From an uncultured Oscillibacter sp. (lineage in GTDB: Bacteria > Bacillota > Clostridia > Oscillospirales > Oscillospiraceae), in contig NZ_CAJTUX010000015.1 of assembly GCF_910579365.1 (NCBI RefSeq), positions 1 to 46,680 on the forward strand: DNA of 46,680 nt, given 5' to 3'. The translations under genes and the position numbers were made by a program. The notes under the pieces are model-generated. The model did not search any database. It was given only the letters and a program-made list of their open reading frames with translations, and was not told the DNA's origin. Positions 13,356 through 22,446 of the stretch are shown piece by piece. The stretch's first letter is position 1, and each line of letters begins with the position of its first letter.

Positions 13356-14372
13356 ATGGGCGTTTTGGGAAAAGACCTGTTTGACATAGACCGACCACGC
13401 ACACACGTGAAAGTACAGTTCGGACAGAATGCCTACTGGGTGGAGCATGACCCAACGCCCCATCCATACGGCGAGGTCTTGACTGAGCTGCTGAACTACG
13501 ATGTCGCACCGTATGAGCACACGCTTTGTGTTTTGGAACAGGCCATAGAGGAGAAGGACGACCAGACAGCACCGCAGGCATTTATGGATGCGATAAAGGG
13601 GCTGTCTTCCCTTCCCTATTTTCGCCTGTTCCTGTCTGATCTGCGCCAGCTCAACGATGGTGGGGAAAAGGATGCTGCCTATATGCGGGAGCAGGTCAGC
13701 GCCATCTGCTTCATCCGGGAGAGGTACTCCTGGTTTTTAACGGAAGCATTCCAGCGGAGGGCCTTTGAAAAAAAGAAGGGCCAGAGGAAGGTTCCTCTGG
13801 CCCAGCAGATCTATGAAAACTGTTTGGACGCTTTTGTAAGCGGTGTGAGCTTGGGAAAGTCGCCGGATGTGGACGCGCCCCAGGTGAACATTCAGTACGC
13901 CGTGTTAGAGATCAACGAGGAGCACCATGAGCTGGTGGAGAAGTTGTACTTCGACCGGCTGGAAGATTTCGCCTATGTGGAGTTGATGCGAGGCCTGCAG
14001 CGAGGTTTTGTCCCCAAGCGATGTGCCAACTGCGGCAGGTGGTTTTTGCAAACGCCGGGGGCCAGCTACAACTACTGCGACCAGCCCGCACCCAACAGCG
14101 AGGAGGGCAAGACCTGCCGGGAGGTGGGCTCCAGCAAAAGCTTCCGGGCCAAGGTGCTCAACAATGAGATCTGGGCTATCCACCAGCGGGCATATAAAAA
14201 ATACTTTGCCCGCACAAAAAAGGGCACCATGACCAAGCCGGACTTTTTGACATGGGAGATGGAGTCCGAGCGGCTCCGGGACGAGGCGCTGTCAGAGTAT
14301 AACCGAGCAAAAACAGAGGACGAGAAGGCCGCTATTGCGGAACGGCTGCGTGAGGAACTGAACCGCCAATGA
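13356..14372 (+). CDS. DUF6076-type protein with a zinc-finger segment
   Basis: The 338-aa protein starts MGVLGKDLFDIDRPRTHVKV. The N-terminal 200 residues are helical without known motif. Residues about 220-260 hold KRCANCGRWFLQTPGASYNY and then Cys residues at CDQ and TCRE, a treble-clef or zinc-ribbon pattern. The C-terminus is a long charged helix. It resembles DUF6076 proteins, found in accessory regions of Clostridia, with unknown function. It has its own promoter and points away from the excisionase operon. Zinc binding suggests nucleic-acid interaction, but this is inference. Confidence 0.65.
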   Translation: MGVLGKDLFDIDRPRTHVKVQFGQNAYWVEHDPTPHPYGEVLTELLNYDVAPYEHTLCVLEQAIEEKDDQTAPQAFMDAIKGLSSLPYFRLFLSDLRQLNDGGEKDAAYMREQVSAICFIRERYSWFLTEAFQRRAFEKKKGQRKVPLAQQIYENCLDAFVSGVSLGKSPDVDAPQVNIQYAVLEINEEHHELVEKLYFDRLEDFAYVELMRGLQRGFVPKRCANCGRWFLQTPGASYNYCDQPAPNSEEGKTCREVGSSKSFRAKVLNNEIWAIHQRAYKKYFARTKKGTMTKPDFLTWEMESERLRDEALSEYNRAKTEDEKAAIAERLREELNRQ

Positions 14373-14429
14373 GCGCGGCCCTATCTTTGGAGACACTGGT
14401 GCAGCTTATTTGGACAAGGAGGAAGCGAT

Positions 14430-15160
14430 ATGTCTATTCTTGGCGCAGTGATCGTCCCTCACCCGCCGCTGATTATTCCCACAGTAGGACGCGGGCGGGA
14501 GCAGGAAGTCCAGTCTACCATCGATGCATACCGGACTGCCGCAAAGCAGGTGGCCGACTGGAAACCGGAAGTGCTGATCATTACCTCACCCCACCAGGTG
14601 ATGTACGCCGATTACTTCCACATCTGTACTTTTTGCGATAGGCCGGAGTGGACTGCCCCATCCTCCGCATCGGCCTATCCGGGTTTTCTCCCCTGGACCA
14701 CTACCAGCTGGGACAGTGCATCGCTCGGGCTGTGAAGAACCTGGGCCGTCGGGCAGTGTTCGTCGCCAGTGGCGACCTGCCCCACAAGCTGAGGGACGAC
14801 GGCCCCTACGGCTTCGCCCCGGAGGGGCCGGAGTTCGACCGGCAGATCACCGAGGCTATGGCAGAGGGGGACTTCCGACACTTTTTGACCATGGACCCGG
14901 CCCTCTGTGACCGGGCGGCGGAGCAGTGTCATGTGGAGGTGACTACCCTCCTGATTCCCGGTGAGAATGACAGCGAGGAGGAGATCAGGAGCTTGACCCG
15001 TTGGCTGGCGTCGGTGGACCGGGATATCCCGCTGCACCTGTCCCGGTTCTTCCCTCGTTATCGGATGATGGACAGGCCTCCCACGTCAGTGGAGCGGGTG
15101 TACCGATTGGCCGATGTGGCAAGAGGGTGCTTGTCCTTTGTCTGTACAGGGAATTGCTGA
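14430..15160 (+). pseudogene. Scrambled AmmeMemoRadiSam pseudogene (LigB-like part joined to AmrS-like tail)
   Basis: The frame opens with a good start (AAGGAGGAAGCGAT, ATG 14430): MSILGAVIVPHPPLIIPTVG, the N-terminus of the LigB-like extradiol-dioxygenase fold protein of the AmmeMemoRadiSam system. After YADYFHI the frame is lost. The reading resumes in another frame as LYFLR-stop-AGVDCPILRIGLSG, so about 100 residues are deleted and a TAG replaces what is normally Gln. The resumed part continues to VFVASGDLPHKL. Then, after DPALCDRAAEQ, it switches in frame to VEVTTLLIPGENDSEEEI and HLSRFFPRYRM, which belong to the C-terminus of the radical SAM enzyme AmrS, ending CTGNC. Two genes have thus been collapsed by deletions. 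It cannot make either protein. Confidence 0.75.
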
Positions 15161-15424
15161 TGCAGAAATGTTTGGGGCTTGCCTCTTATTTGCAGGTTGT
15201 AAAGCAGCGCAAACTCAAAAATTTCCAAGGGACAAAGGCTGCGCTCGGAGCCCGTTTGAGGTCAGCGTAAAAAATACCCAGCGTGGTTTGTGTAATTTAT
15301 CTGTTCATATGTGAGCTCCGAACCAAATGGGCAGTTGCATTTACGCAAAAAAATTTTTGTGATAAAATAAGTTTATTCTTATTGTGCCGGTAAGCAGGCA
15401 GCAAAACGACAGGAGGAAAAAAAT
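15161..15424. other. Gene-free stretch between pseudogenes
   Basis: No frame with a ribosome-binding site is seen. An AATAAG/CTTATT inverted repeat (about 15367-15384) and AT-rich DNA lie near the end, perhaps an old promoter of the BspA relic. Otherwise nothing is recognised. Confidence 0.4.
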
Positions 15425-15540
15425 TATGCAAGGTATGTTTGAAGGCGGTTCCCAGGGGGGAAACCGTCATCCGTGCCCCGGCGGACAGTTGTGCGGAGCG
15501 GTACGCCAGGGAGAACAACATCAAGTTTCAGCCGCTGTAA
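15425..15540 (+). pseudogene. BspA-type repeat protein relic (start and last 26 codons)
   Basis: A start codon with AGGAGGAAAAAAATT precedes a few codons. In a shifted frame the DNA then reads ETVIRAPADSCAERYAREN and IKFQPL-stop. That end is nearly the same as the C-terminus of the intact LRR protein at 18674 (APAGSYAEQYARENDIKFQPL). The body of the gene is missing. This is the remains of a paralogue next to the surviving copy. Confidence 0.7.
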
Positions 15541-15559
15541 AGAAGAGAGGGGCCTGTGT

Positions 15560-15703
15560 ATGAGCGAAGAAGAGCTGCGTGAGCTGCTGCTGGCTGAGGT
15601 GTACGCCGGGGCGTTCTCCGGGCTGGGCGCGATGCTTCTGGACGAGGACCGGATTCGGAACGCCGGGGCGGAGGAGCTGGAGGAGCTTGCACGGGATTTA
15701 TAA
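15560..15703 (+). CDS. Small acidic protein, 47 aa
   Basis: ATG 15560 follows AGAGAGGGG with 8-nt spacing. The product reads MSEEELRELLLAEVYAGAFS and ends EELEELARDL. It is acidic and helical, without known domain. It directly follows the BspA relic and precedes the tandem-repeat gene, and may belong to the same BspA-linked cluster. Function unknown. Confidence 0.55.
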   Translation: MSEEELRELLLAEVYAGAFSGLGAMLLDEDRIRNAGAEELEELARDL

Positions 15704-15831
15704 AGGTGATATGCTGTATTATACTTACAATAAAATCCCTCATGCCAGCGGACGCATGAGGAAATCTGAATTGCAGCGAAAAAATTATTGATGAAAGATA
15801 TAGGGAAAACCAGGAAAAGGAGAACTGCCAT

Positions 15832-16383
15832 ATGGACAACAGGAAAGAGACTGCGGCTGCCCCGATTTCGCAAATCGATTATAGCGATCTGGCCAAGGAC
15901 ATTGCCGGTGTACTGAGCGCCGCCCCCATGACTGCGGCTGAGATCAACGCCGCTCTGGGGACGGACTATACGCCTCTGCAGATCTCAAACGCAATACAGC
16001 GCATCTCCGGCGCGTCCGCCGGGCGGGAGGTTCGCATGACTGTGGGCGCGAACGGGCTGCGGCGGGAAAAGGAGTACGCAGTCTATACCCTATGCGGGAC
16101 AGGGGCAGTGACCCGGCCTTCCACCGGGGCAAAGCGGGAGAAAAAACCGCTCCAGGCAGCGGAGAAGCAGGCGCGGGTCCAGGCCATCGCGAAGGTTCTG
16201 GGAACGGAACCCATGACAGTGCGGGAGATCAACGCCGCGCTGGGCACGGACTACGAGGCGCTGCAGGTGGCCAACGCGGTGAAGTACATCCCTGGGGCTG
16301 AATCATGCAAGGTTTGGCGTATGGTGGCCAACCGCAGGGGCGAGAAAGTGGAGCGGGAATATACCGCCTATTTTTTGAAGTAA
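15832..16383 (+). CDS. Protein with two tandem winged-helix-like repeats
   Basis: The 183-aa product has two copies of one module: residues about 33-90 (MTAAEINAALGTDYTPLQIS) and about 125-183 (MTVREINAALGTDYEALQVA), each ending in an EREYxAYxL or EKEYAVYTL strand. The pattern of helix, turn, helix and wing suggests two winged-helix DNA-binding domains joined by a basic linker. AAAGGAGAACTGCCAT precedes the start. The BspA-type gene follows 35 nt later, so the two may be co-transcribed. A regulatory role is plausible but not shown. Confidence 0.6.
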   Translation: MDNRKETAAAPISQIDYSDLAKDIAGVLSAAPMTAAEINAALGTDYTPLQISNAIQRISGASAGREVRMTVGANGLRREKEYAVYTLCGTGAVTRPSTGAKREKKPLQAAEKQARVQAIAKVLGTEPMTVREINAALGTDYEALQVANAVKYIPGAESCKVWRMVANRRGEKVEREYTAYFLK

Positions 16384-16418
16384 CCGCTTTGGGCTGAAAA
16401 AATTTTAAGGAGTGATTT

Positions 16419-18674
16419 ATGGTGGAAAGCAAGCAGGATTTTGTCATTGCAAAGGGTGTTTTGACCAAGTACAACGGTCCCGGCGGGGATGTGATCATCC
16501 CGGCGGGCGTGAAGAAAATCGGGGACGGTGCGTTCAAAGGCTGCGCGGCCCTGACCGGCGTGACGATCCCAGATGGCGTAACGTCCATCGGCGAGAGGGC
16601 CTTTTACGGCTGTACGGAGCTTCAAAGCGCGGTCATTCCGGAGGGCGTGAAAGAAATTTCCGGCTTTCTGTTTCGCGGCTGCGCGAAATTGCAGAGCGTG
16701 ACCATCCCGGAGAGCGTGCAGGCGATCGGCAAATACGCGTTTTGCGACTGCAGGAGCCTGCAAAGCGTGACCACCCCGAGGTCCGTGAAGAAAATCGAAA
16801 AAAAAGCTTTCAGCGGCTGCCATCGGCGCATGGCGCTGATTGCACCGTATTTTCCTATTTCGGACATTGAAAAGGATGACAAGCTCAAAGCCTGCTGCGG
16901 CTTTGCCAGGGCGTATCTGGAAAACGCGGCGCCGGACGGGGAAATCAACGCGGGCTATCTCCGCTACATCAAGAGCCAGAGAAAGAATCTTTACATTGAC
17001 GCCATTGGGGATGGCGCGCTGCTCCACCTCCTTTTCGCGGCCAAACTGATTCAGCCGAAGGACATAGAGGACCTGATGGGGTATAAGGCGTACTTCCGCA
17101 AGGACACAGAGGCTTTGATCCAGGAGTACCGGGTCCGCTATCTGGGGCCGGCGGACCCCGTAAAGGAGGCGGAGCAAAAAAAGAAGGCCGCGGAGAAGTC
17201 CGCGAAGAGCATGAAGGAATTTGAGGCCACCGGCGTGATGACGCTGGCAGAGGCGGAAAAGCTGTATACCCTCAAACGGGAAAAAGGCAGTGTCATCATC
17301 ACCAGGTATAAAGACTATACAAGCCCGGACGCCGATGTGGTGATCCCCCGGATCATCGGCAAGTCCCCGGTGACGGGGATCAACAAAGGCGCCTTCAGCG
17401 GCAATGAAAATATCCGAAGCGTGACCATCCCGGAGGGCGTAAAGACAATTGACCAGTACGCTTTTAGCGTGTGCTCCAATCTCCAGAGCGTGACGCTCCC
17501 GAAGAGCCTGCGGGAAATGGGCCTGTGCGCCTTTGCGGGCTGCGAGCGGCTGGAGAGCGTGACCATCCCGGGCAGCTTGAAATATATCCCGTCCCAATGC
17601 TTTTTCCGCTGTTCGAGCCTGACCAGCGTCACCATCGAAAAGGGCGTGAAGGCCATTGACGAGCTAGCCTTTTCTGAGTGTAATATTGAAAGTCTGACTA
17701 TCCCGGAAGGCGTCACCGAGATTGGGCAGAATGCCTTTGGGGACTGCAGAATGCTGCGGGAGGTGACCATCCCGAAAAGCGTCACAGAGATCGGCCCCCA
17801 AGCCTTTCGAAACTGCGTAAACCTCCAAAGCGTGACCATTCCGAAGCGCGTCAAAGAAATCGGATGGCAGGTTTTTGAGTACTGTGAAAGCCTGCAAAGC
17901 GTGACCATACCGGAAAGCGTCACGGAAATTGGCGGCCGTGCCTTCCAGGGATGCGGCAAGCTTCAAAGCGTGACCATACCGGAAAGCGTCACAGAAATTG
18001 GCGGCGGTGCCTTCCGGGGATGCGGCAAGCTTCAAAGCGTGACCATACCGGAGAGCATCAAAAAAATCGGCAGCGACGCCTTTAAAGACACGCCGTGGCG
18101 CCAGAGTCTGGGTGCGCTGGTCGTGATCAATCACTGCCTGCTGAACTATCTGGGGGAGGAAAAGGACGTGATCCTTCCGGAGGGCCTGGAGGAGATCGGA
18201 GACAGCACCTTTCAGGACTGCGCCGGCATCCAAAGCGTAACGATTCCAGACAGCGTCGTCAAAATCGGGAGCTGTGCTTTTTCCAAATGCGAAAACCTTC
18301 GGTCCATTACCATTCCAGAGAATGTCACTCGGTTGGGTATGTCCGCTTTTTATGGCTGTAAAAGCTTGCAGAGCGTAACGATCCCGGGGGGTATTAAAGA
18401 AATCTACTATGGCGTCTTTGGCGGCTGCGAGAAGCTCCAAAACGTCGCCATCTCGGAGGGTGTCGCCAGTATCGGATATGAAGCTTTCCATGACTGCGTT
18501 AATCTGACCGATGTGACAATCCCGGCCAGCGTCAAGAAAATCGATCGAAGCGCTTTCACGCATGGTCCTCAGATTGATATGCTTATCATAGAGGGCCTCA
18601 CCATCCACGCCCCCGCCGGGAGCTACGCGGAGCAGTACGCCAGGGAGAACGACATCAAATTTCAGCCGCTGTGA
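16419..18674 (+). CDS. BspA-type leucine-rich repeat (LRR_5) protein without signal peptide
   Basis: The 751-aa protein is built of about 20 LRR_5 units of the form LQSVTIPESVTEIGxxAFxxC. Five lie at residues 25-145 and the rest from about 310 to the end. Between them is a non-repeat domain (residues about 150-300) with a helical AYLENAAPDGEINAGYLRYI and a Lys/Glu-rich helix. AAGGAGTGATTT precedes ATG 16419. Unlike secreted BspA surface proteins it has no signal peptide, membrane segment or wall anchor, so it may act in the cytoplasm. Adjacent units around 17930-18060 are nearly identical at DNA level, which points to recent repeat expansion. The C-terminal 22 residues recur in the relic at 15.5 kb. 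Confidence 0.85.
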   Translation: MVESKQDFVIAKGVLTKYNGPGGDVIIPAGVKKIGDGAFKGCAALTGVTIPDGVTSIGERAFYGCTELQSAVIPEGVKEISGFLFRGCAKLQSVTIPESVQAIGKYAFCDCRSLQSVTTPRSVKKIEKKAFSGCHRRMALIAPYFPISDIEKDDKLKACCGFARAYLENAAPDGEINAGYLRYIKSQRKNLYIDAIGDGALLHLLFAAKLIQPKDIEDLMGYKAYFRKDTEALIQEYRVRYLGPADPVKEAEQKKKAAEKSAKSMKEFEATGVMTLAEAEKLYTLKREKGSVIITRYKDYTSPDADVVIPRIIGKSPVTGINKGAFSGNENIRSVTIPEGVKTIDQYAFSVCSNLQSVTLPKSLREMGLCAFAGCERLESVTIPGSLKYIPSQCFFRCSSLTSVTIEKGVKAIDELAFSECNIESLTIPEGVTEIGQNAFGDCRMLREVTIPKSVTEIGPQAFRNCVNLQSVTIPKRVKEIGWQVFEYCESLQSVTIPESVTEIGGRAFQGCGKLQSVTIPESVTEIGGGAFRGCGKLQSVTIPESIKKIGSDAFKDTPWRQSLGALVVINHCLLNYLGEEKDVILPEGLEEIGDSTFQDCAGIQSVTIPDSVVKIGSCAFSKCENLRSITIPENVTRLGMSAFYGCKSLQSVTIPGGIKEIYYGVFGGCEKLQNVAISEGVASIGYEAFHDCVNLTDVTIPASVKKIDRSAFTHGPQIDMLIIEGLTIHAPAGSYAEQYARENDIKFQPL

Positions 18675-18800
18675 AGGTCCCGGCATCATCAAGGCAAGGT
18701 GTGTTTGCGGATGGTCTGGCCAACGTAGCTTCCTCCGCTTTGCGGCAGCTTTGCCGGAGGCGGCGGGAGATGCTGTTTTCGCGTTTAATGAGAGACAGGT
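18675..18800. other. Intergenic spacer before the helicase-ATPase operon
   Basis: No gene is seen. GC falls sharply from the BspA gene to the helicase promoter, which suggests that the operon at 18.8-27.2 kb has a separate origin from its left neighbours. Confidence 0.4.
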
Positions 18801-18829
18801 ATTGATATTATTTCGCAAATAGAATATAA
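18801..18829 (+). promoter_or_regulatory. Promoter of the helicase-ATPase operon
   Basis: TTGATA (18801-18806), a 17-bp spacer and TATAAT (18824-18829) lie 33 bp before the ATG at 18862. AGGGAGATAGAGT supplies the ribosome-binding site. The operon therefore has its own promoter and does not depend on phage late transcription, which runs on the other strand. Confidence 0.75.
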
Positions 18830-18861
18830 TATTGCCGAAATAGGCAGTAGGGAGATAGAGT

Positions 18862-21800
18862 ATGGATCGTACAACTATTGTCAGCGATATCAATGCTTTG
18901 TTACATATCACAGCTGGCTATCTTGCGAATTGGCTGGACGAGATTTTACCCAGAGTGACGGATTCCTGGTGGGAGGATTGTGTTCTGTCCAGTCTCAGTT
19001 ATTCGCAGCGGGAGGTTGCTGAAAATAGAAATTTCTCCAAGCTGTCAGATTTCGACCTGGCGGCCCTGCTTCGCATTGCAAATAAATCCTGGTACGATAT
19101 GCGTACTGTTGCGTATTTACCAACGAGCGAACGGGAGTGCGTCCGCAATATGATAAGCGTCCGCAACAACTGGGCGCATTGCAGCGCGGAACTCCCCGAT
19201 AAGGATACGATATTGCGCGATTTGAAAATCATCCTCAAATTTGCGCAGCAGGTCAACTGCGAGCATGTGGTATACTCAAAGATCAGCGAATTGACTGCCT
19301 TTATCGAGAAGCCAGGCAGCATTGCCTTTACGCCGCAAAGAGCGGAGGATTTATCAAAACCCACAGCGGCCTTACCCGCCGGGAGCAGCGCAATCACGCA
19401 GAACTCCATGGTCTGTCTTGTCAGCGATCCCCAGAAGCGCGGCTTTGTCGTTGGCATTGCCGAGCTTGGCGGAACAACAAAGTACAGTGTTTTTATTGAT
19501 AACGCAATTCACACTTACTATACCGGACAGATCGCTCCCGTTGTAGAAACGGCGGATTATCAATGGATTGATGTGAACCGGTTCCGCAACTTGATGACCG
19601 CTTATCAAATCAACAATCCGTCGGGGCAAAATTTGTATTCCTTAAATTCTGCCCGCATTGACTTTGTTCCCTATCAATTCAGGCCCGCACTCAAAATCAT
19701 TCATGCCGATGAGCCAAGGATTTTGATTGCAGACAGCGTAGGCGTCGGAAAAACGATTGAAGCCGGACTGATTATTAAAGAATTAGCCGCCCGGCAGGAG
19801 TTGGAGAAAATCCTGATTATCTGCCCTCGCCCCCTTGTGGCTGAACGCAAGTGGGAATTGGAAATGAAACGCTTTGATGAGGACTTTATTCCGCTGGACG
19901 GGGCAACCCTGCGGCAGGCAATCTCGGATACAGATCGTGACGGTGAATGGCCGCAGCGGTATCATAAAGCGATTATTCCGTACTCTATTTTGGATGGTCG
20001 TGCATACAGCGGTGAAAGTTCCAATAGAGCGAAAAATTTTGGCCTGTCAGACCTTGAACCAGCTCCACATTTTGATCTTGTTATCGTTGATGAGGCACAT
20101 CATATTCGAAACGGCAGTGTGGACAAGGAAAAGGCGTTCGCCTATAAATGTACAAAATTTTTCTGCGATCATGCTGACGCGGTTGTTATGCTAACGGCGA
20201 CCCCGCTTCAGACCGGCGATGATGATCTATTCACGCTGCTTAATATATTGCGCCCGGATATTGTCATAGACCAGAAAACATTCCATATGATGTCCAAGCC
20301 CAACGAATACATTTCAAAGTGCGTTCGCACAATCCGAAGTGCGGACGGGAGCTGGCAAACCAGGGCGGCGCAAGAGCTGCTTCAGGTCAGAAAAACGCAG
20401 TGGGGGGACAGCGTTATTGCAGGCAACCCGCTGTATGACGACATCCTGACGCGGCTTGAGCGAGAGGACATATCACGTGAGGATCGTGTTCGCTTAATTT
20501 CAGATGTCGAGTCATTGCACAGCTTCAGCACCATGATTAACCGAACCCGCAGACGTGATATTCAAGATTTTTGCGTCAGACGCAGCATAACGATTGAAAC
20601 GGAATTTACGCCTGAGCAGAGGCAGCTTCATGATGAATTGCTGCGGTTTGAGGCCAGCTCACTGGCGGCGCTGCATGGCGCAAGGGCTGTTCCATTCATG
20701 ATCAGTACGATTCGGCGGCAGGCGGCGAGTTGTATTTTTGGACTTGCTCCCCATATTCGCGATATGATTGAGCATCGCTTTCAGAGCATGAACGATGATC
20801 CGGAACTTGATTTTGAAGATTACGACTTGGATTCCGATAGTTCCGAGACGCTGGTTCGCTTGGCAAAGAATGTGCTTTCGCTGGCAGAAGCCCTGCCGGA
20901 TCGCGATCCGAAGATTGAAAAAGTGTACGAGATCATTCAGCAGAAGCAAGCTGACGGCAACAACAAAATCATGCTGTTCAGCACATTCCGGCACACGTTG
21001 GCCTATCTCAAAAAGAAACTTCAATCCAAAGGGCAGCGCGTTGAGCAGGTGGATGGAAGCGTGAAGGATGAACAGCGCTACGAGCTGAAGCGCCGCTTTG
21101 AGCTGGAAAGAGAAAATCCGGACGCTATTGATATTCTTCTGTTTACAGAGGTCGGCTCAGAAGGCCTTGACTATCAATTCTGCGACACCATGATCAACTA
21201 CGACCTGCCCTGGAATCCAATGCGTATCGAGCAGCGTATCGGCCGAATTGATCGCAGAGGCCAAAGAAGCGAAGCCGTAAGCATCTATAATGTCATTACC
21301 AAAGGAACGGTAGATGCTGATATTTATGAACGCTGTTTGATGCGTATCGGTGTTTTCGAGAACAGCATTGGCGAGTGCGAAGAAATCCTTGGAGGCATCG
21401 CCGCACAAATCGAAAGGATTGTCCTTGACTCCGGGCTTTCCGACAGTGAGCGCAAGAAAAAACTTGAACAGATGGCCGACAACGAGGTTCGTAAAATCAT
21501 GGAAATGAACCGCCTGGAAGAGGAAGAAAAAGAACTGTTTGGGTTTGACCTTTCCGAATTTACAACCACACAGGAGATTCGCAGAGCGGAAAATCCGTGG
21601 CTGACGCAGCAAACGATTCAGCTGCTTGTTACGAACTACCTCAACGAGAAAATCGGCTCCGGAATGTATATTCTGGGCGATAGCGCAAATAAAACCTTGC
21701 GCCTATCCGCTGGCGCAAGGGCCGCCATTCTGGCAGACCTGCGGAATCTGCAAGGAGTTAGAAGTGCGGTAAGACGGACATGGGAAAACTATTTAAGCGG

Positions 21801-22443
21801 CAAAAAGGCGACAATTTCCATTACGTTTGACGCTGAATCCGCATCCAAAAATCGAGACAGTCTGTTCATTACCGCGCTGCATCCGTTCGCAAGGCAGGCG
21901 GCTAAGTACTTTACGGCTGAACATACTTCATATCTGAAGATTAAGCATCGGTCCGATACGCTTCCTGTCGGAGTCTATCCCTTCTCCATCTATGCGTGGA
22001 GATATACCGGCTCCAATCCTTATTCCCGCCTTGTGACCATATGCGAGAACGCCACGATTTCACGTGAGCTGCCCGACATCCTTGAGAGCAGCCCTGTGGA
22101 ACTGACGGGTCAAGTGGAGCAAGACCCGTCTTGGGACGCCCTGGAATTGCTCCATGCGCAGGAGTGGAAGGCCGCAAAGGAGAAGTATCTTTCTGATGCG
22201 GCGAACACAGCCATGTTTCGGCTCGAAAGTCTTGAAAATACGCATCGAAACAGAGTCAGAGCGTTGGAGCAGCAAATTAGCGATGCTTTTGATGACCAGA
22301 TAAAGCGAATGAAAATGGGCGAATTGGAGACAGTTCAAGCTGATTTTGACAAAAGAGCAGCAAGTATTCAAGCGGATCAAACACGTTCCGATATTCATAC
22401 TGCCCTCTTGGCGAACGGCATCATTGTTGTAGAGGAGATGTAA
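18862..22443 (+). CDS. HEPN-SNF2 helicase fusion, putative defence protein
   Basis: The 1193-aa protein begins with a Swt1-type HEPN domain (residues about 10-130) carrying the RX4H motif R101-N-N-W-A-H106, the HEPN RNase signature. A linker domain (180-260) follows. An SNF2/RapA-type superfamily 2 helicase comes next, with DSVGVGKT (291-298, Walker A), DEAHH (410-414, Walker B), TATP (445-448), a helicase C domain with FTEVGSEGLDYQFCD, and RIEQRIGRIDRRGQ near 790. The C-terminal 350 residues are helical with a long coiled coil. Such enzymes translocate on double-stranded nucleic acid, and the HEPN part would cut RNA once triggered. The next gene starts 3 nt after its stop, so the two proteins are probably partners. 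The domains are clear; the defence role is inferred. Confidence 0.85.
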   Translation: MDRTTIVSDINALLHITAGYLANWLDEILPRVTDSWWEDCVLSSLSYSQREVAENRNFSKLSDFDLAALLRIANKSWYDMRTVAYLPTSERECVRNMISVRNNWAHCSAELPDKDTILRDLKIILKFAQQVNCEHVVYSKISELTAFIEKPGSIAFTPQRAEDLSKPTAALPAGSSAITQNSMVCLVSDPQKRGFVVGIAELGGTTKYSVFIDNAIHTYYTGQIAPVVETADYQWIDVNRFRNLMTAYQINNPSGQNLYSLNSARIDFVPYQFRPALKIIHADEPRILIADSVGVGKTIEAGLIIKELAARQELEKILIICPRPLVAERKWELEMKRFDEDFIPLDGATLRQAISDTDRDGEWPQRYHKAIIPYSILDGRAYSGESSNRAKNFGLSDLEPAPHFDLVIVDEAHHIRNGSVDKEKAFAYKCTKFFCDHADAVVMLTATPLQTGDDDLFTLLNILRPDIVIDQKTFHMMSKPNEYISKCVRTIRSADGSWQTRAAQELLQVRKTQWGDSVIAGNPLYDDILTRLEREDISREDRVRLISDVESLHSFSTMINRTRRRDIQDFCVRRSITIETEFTPEQRQLHDELLRFEASSLAALHGARAVPFMISTIRRQAASCIFGLAPHIRDMIEHRFQSMNDDPELDFEDYDLDSDSSETLVRLAKNVLSLAEALPDRDPKIEKVYEIIQQKQADGNNKIMLFSTFRHTLAYLKKKLQSKGQRVEQVDGSVKDEQRYELKRRFELERENPDAIDILLFTEVGSEGLDYQFCDTMINYDLPWNPMRIEQRIGRIDRRGQRSEAVSIYNVITKGTVDADIYERCLMRIGVFENSIGECEEILGGIAAQIERIVLDSGLSDSERKKKLEQMADNEVRKIMEMNRLEEEEKELFGFDLSEFTTTQEIRRAENPWLTQQTIQLLVTNYLNEKIGSGMYILGDSANKTLRLSAGARAAILADLRNLQGVRSAVRRTWENYLSGKKATISITFDAESASKNRDSLFITALHPFARQAAKYFTAEHTSYLKIKHRSDTLPVGVYPFSIYAWRYTGSNPYSRLVTICENATISRELPDILESSPVELTGQVEQDPSWDALELLHAQEWKAAKEKYLSDAANTAMFRLESLENTHRNRVRALEQQISDAFDDQIKRMKMGELETVQADFDKRAASIQADQTRSDIHTALLANGIIVVEEM

Positions 22444-22446
22444 TAT

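Noticed and set aside
17400..18060. Regular repeats in the BspA-type gene as a tandem or CRISPR-like DNA element
   Set aside because: Period and variation follow the protein LRR_5 units in one reading frame.
16368..18911. Two long open frames (over 400 codons) on the minus strand across the BspA-type gene
   Set aside because: They are mirror frames of the regular LRR repeats, lack ribosome-binding sites and have Arg/His/Leu-rich, repeat-driven composition.
18862..22443. Annotation as a type I or III restriction subunit
   Set aside because: No methylase or specificity gene is adjacent, and the helicase motifs are of the SNF2/RapA kind with an N-terminal HEPN domain.
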